Assembly (NCBI GenBank): GCA_900554485.1
Contig: USHO01000055.1
Span: 1 to 6,945 of the forward strand
Direction: 5' to 3'
From: an uncultured Eubacteriales bacterium
GTDB lineage: Bacteria; Bacillota; Clostridia; Christensenellales; Borkfalkiaceae
DNA: 6,945 nt
A program made the position numbers and the translations under genes. Numbering within the stretch: the first letter of the stretch is position 1; the number at the start of each line of letters is the position of its first letter. The notes under the pieces were generated by a model, which had not been told where the DNA came from, did not search any database, and saw only the letters and a program-made list of their open reading frames with translations. Shown here one piece after another: positions 5,642 to 6,945 of the stretch.

Positions 5642-5670
5642 ATTTTATTCCTTTATTTTATCCGTGTCAA
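5642..5670 (-). promoter_or_regulatory. Consensus-like promoter of the lysine transporter operon
   Basis: On the minus strand, a perfect -35 TTGACA (5665-5670) and TAAAAT (-10, 5642-5647) are separated by 17 bases. Transcription would start near 5635, about 15 bases before the riboswitch P1 arm. The resulting leader is about 300 bases long. The promoter begins only 5 bases after the perR-like stop codon. Confidence 0.85.
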
Positions 5671-5675
5671 GCGTT

Positions 5676-6053
5676 TTACCCGCGATTTTCATTATTTTCG
5701 CGACATTTTTCGCAAACATGATAAAGAGTGAGCATATAACCGCTTATCCGAAGGTCTTTGCGCGATCGTATAAGTTCGTCGAGTCCTTCGATATTTATAT
5801 CGTCGACCCTGCCGCAAAGCGTGCAGGCAATATGTTCGTGCGGGATTATGTTCCCGTCATAACGGCAAGCCTCGCCCGTAACTTCGATTTTTACTATTTC
5901 GCCGCTTGCGCACAGCAATCCCAGATTGCGATAAACCGTGCCGAGCGCGATTTCGGGTATCATCTCTTTCGCCCGTTCGTAAATCTCTTCGGCGGTAAGG
6001 TGCGCATGAGAATCGCAAAGCACCTGTTTAACCAATCGTCTCTGCCGAGTCAT
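5676..6053 (-). CDS. perR: PerR/Fur-family metal-dependent transcriptional repressor
   Basis: This 125-residue Fur-superfamily regulator has an N-terminal winged helix with the DNA-binding helix around LGTVYRNLGLL (37-47), followed by a metal-binding dimerisation domain. Four cysteines in two CxxC pairs (C77/C80 and C114/C117) form the structural zinc site. The five residues that bind the regulatory Fe/Mn in Bacillus PerR all have counterparts at matching spacing: H18, D66, H72, H74 and D85. Asp rather than Glu at the last position is typical of the peroxide-sensing PerR type. It is about 20 residues shorter at the N-terminus than B. subtilis PerR, lacking helix 1, as in many short clostridial Fur proteins. 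Its ATG overlaps the engB stop (ATGA), so it is translationally coupled to engB. The role in peroxide response is inferred; a Fur- or Zur-like role is possible. Confidence 0.85.
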   Translation of the reverse strand: MTRQRRLVKQVLCDSHAHLTAEEIYERAKEMIPEIALGTVYRNLGLLCASGEIVKIEVTGEACRYDGNIIPHEHIACTLCGRVDDINIEGLDELIRSRKDLRISGYMLTLYHVCEKCRENNENRG

Positions 6054-6649
6054 ACGCCCGCCCCCTTTATAACCGATATTACCGAATCGAGTTTAGCCAT
6101 GATTTCGTCTCTGCCCGCCTTTGTCTCGGAAGATATTCCGTAGACGTCGTTTTCGGTAAGCGCGAAACGATTCGCTATCGTTTTGAGCCTTTGTTTTACC
6201 TGCATGCGCGAAACCTTATCGGTTTTTGTTGCGATGATCGTAAACGGGATCGCCGACGAATGAAGAAAATTTATCATAGTTACGTCGTCCGCCGTAGGAT
6301 CGTGGCGTATGTCGACAAGCGACAGAGTGTAATCGAAATTCCGTCTGTCGGCAAAAAAACTCTCCATAGTATCCGCCCATTTATCCTTTTCGGCTTTGGA
6401 AACTCTGGCATAGCCGTACCCCGGCAGATCCGCCAGAACGAATTCGCCGAAATCGAAATAGTTGACAAGGCGGGTTCTTCCCGGAGTATCCGAGGTTCTT
6501 GCCAGTTTTTTCATTCCTGACAGAGCGTTTATGAAAGAACTTTTGCCGACGTTGGACTTACCTGCGACCGCAATCACGGGTTTGTCGGATTTTATAAACT
6601 GCGACGGACTCGCCGCAGACGTGATGAACGTCGGATCAGTTATCTGCAT
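6050..6649 (-). CDS. engB: Ribosome biogenesis GTP-binding protein EngB (YihA/YsxC)
   Basis: This is a 199-residue TRAFAC-class GTPase needed for assembly of the large ribosomal subunit. Motifs are G1 GKSNVGKSS (30-38), G2/switch I region TPGRTR (55-60), G3 DLPGYG (74-79), G4 TKTD (141-144) and G5 SSE (173-175). The paired LARTS..PG.T and GYGYARVSK segments are typical of EngB. I prefer ATG 6649 because MQITDPTFITSA aligns with the usual YsxC N-terminus. The frame is open to another ATG at 6676, which would add nine residues and overlap lon more deeply; neither start has a strong ribosome binding site. The gene overlaps the end of lon by 14 bases, and the lon-engB order is conserved in Firmicutes such as Bacillus (lonA-ysxC). 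Confidence 0.94.
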   Translation of the reverse strand: MQITDPTFITSAASPSQFIKSDKPVIAVAGKSNVGKSSFINALSGMKKLARTSDTPGRTRLVNYFDFGEFVLADLPGYGYARVSKAEKDKWADTMESFFADRRNFDYTLSLVDIRHDPTADDVTMINFLHSSAIPFTIIATKTDKVSRMQVKQRLKTIANRFALTENDVYGISSETKAGRDEIMAKLDSVISVIKGAGV

Positions 6650-6945
6650 CTTTAAGCGCGATCGCGCATACCTCATTCATGTTTTCTACGGGGTTGAACG
6701 TAAGTTCGGCGCGTATGTTTTCGGGAATTTCTTCGAGGTCTTTGACGTTTCCTTTCGGAATTATTATATTTCTTATCCCGAGACGGAACGCCGCAAGGGA
6801 TTTTTCTTTAAGTCCGCCTATCGGCAAAACTTTGCCGCGCAGCGTAACTTCGCCCGTCATCGCAACGTCGCCGCGCACCTTTCTGCCTGTAAACGCCGAT
6901 ATTACCGCCGTGGTTATCGTAATGCCGGCGCTTGGTCCGTCCTTA
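6636..6945 (-). CDS. lon: ATP-dependent protease Lon, C-terminal end (partial)
   Basis: Only the last 102 residues of Lon are in the window, from the proteolytic domain; the gene continues off the right edge. The catalytic serine is in KDGPSAG (residue 5 of the visible part). The catalytic lysine lies in GGLKEK (residue 48), 43 residues later, the same spacing as Ser679-Lys722 in E. coli Lon. TGEVTLRGKVLPIGG is also a clear Lon signature. Lon is a cytoplasmic AAA+ protease that degrades damaged and regulatory proteins. It ends in TGA at 6636-6638, overlapping engB. Confidence 0.97.
   Translation of the reverse strand, partial: KDGPSAGITITTAVISAFTGRKVRGDVAMTGEVTLRGKVLPIGGLKEKSLAAFRLGIRNIIIPKGNVKDLEEIPENIRAELTFNPVENMNEVCAIALKDADN

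Noticed and set aside
6650..6676. Upstream ATG for engB at 6676
   Set aside because: It would overlap lon by 41 bases and adds a basic, non-family nine-residue extension; the ATG at 6649 matches the usual N-terminus. It is not excluded, since neither start has a strong ribosome binding site.

Overview
The window looks like chromosomal DNA from a low-to-mid GC Firmicute, most likely a Clostridia-type anaerobe. The evidence is the lon-engB gene pair, a PerR-type Fur regulator, an AbrB/SpoVT-type regulator, a clostridial-style methionine gamma-lyase-family enzyme, and a transcription-terminating lysine riboswitch. I cannot name a species. Every chromosomal gene is on the minus strand, so the story reads from right to left.

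Right end (5676-6945): the tail of lon runs into engB (yihA/ysxC), and engB overlaps a short PerR/Fur-family regulator by 4 bp (ATGA). These three look co-transcribed from a promoter outside the window. Middle (2919-5670): a consensus-like promoter just beyond the perR stop drives a leader with a complete lysine riboswitch and terminator. Next come a lipoprotein substrate-binding domain fused to an amino-acid ABC permease, then its ATPase, then a strong terminator. Together they make a two-gene lysine-responsive importer. Its binding domain appears circularly permuted: the segment that normally ends such a domain sits at its N-terminus.

Left-centre (388-2915): an extended -10 promoter overlaid by three copies of GTTATAC drives a tight operon of an AbrB-type regulator, a PLP enzyme of the methionine gamma-lyase family, and an EamA/DMT exporter-like membrane protein. 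The repeats are candidate operators, perhaps for the AbrB protein itself.

Left end (1-about 350): base composition drops abruptly to very AT-rich, and the content becomes phage- or ICE-like. There is a divergent control region, a 51-aa acidic protein with a strong ribosome binding site, the start of a following gene, and an XRE-type repressor gene cut off inside its helix-turn-helix. The break lies at a short hairpin that is both part of the XRE reading frame and the terminator-like hairpin after the EamA gene. This is either an attachment-site junction of an integrated element or an assembly chimera at a short shared sequence. No CRISPR array, tRNA or rRNA was seen.
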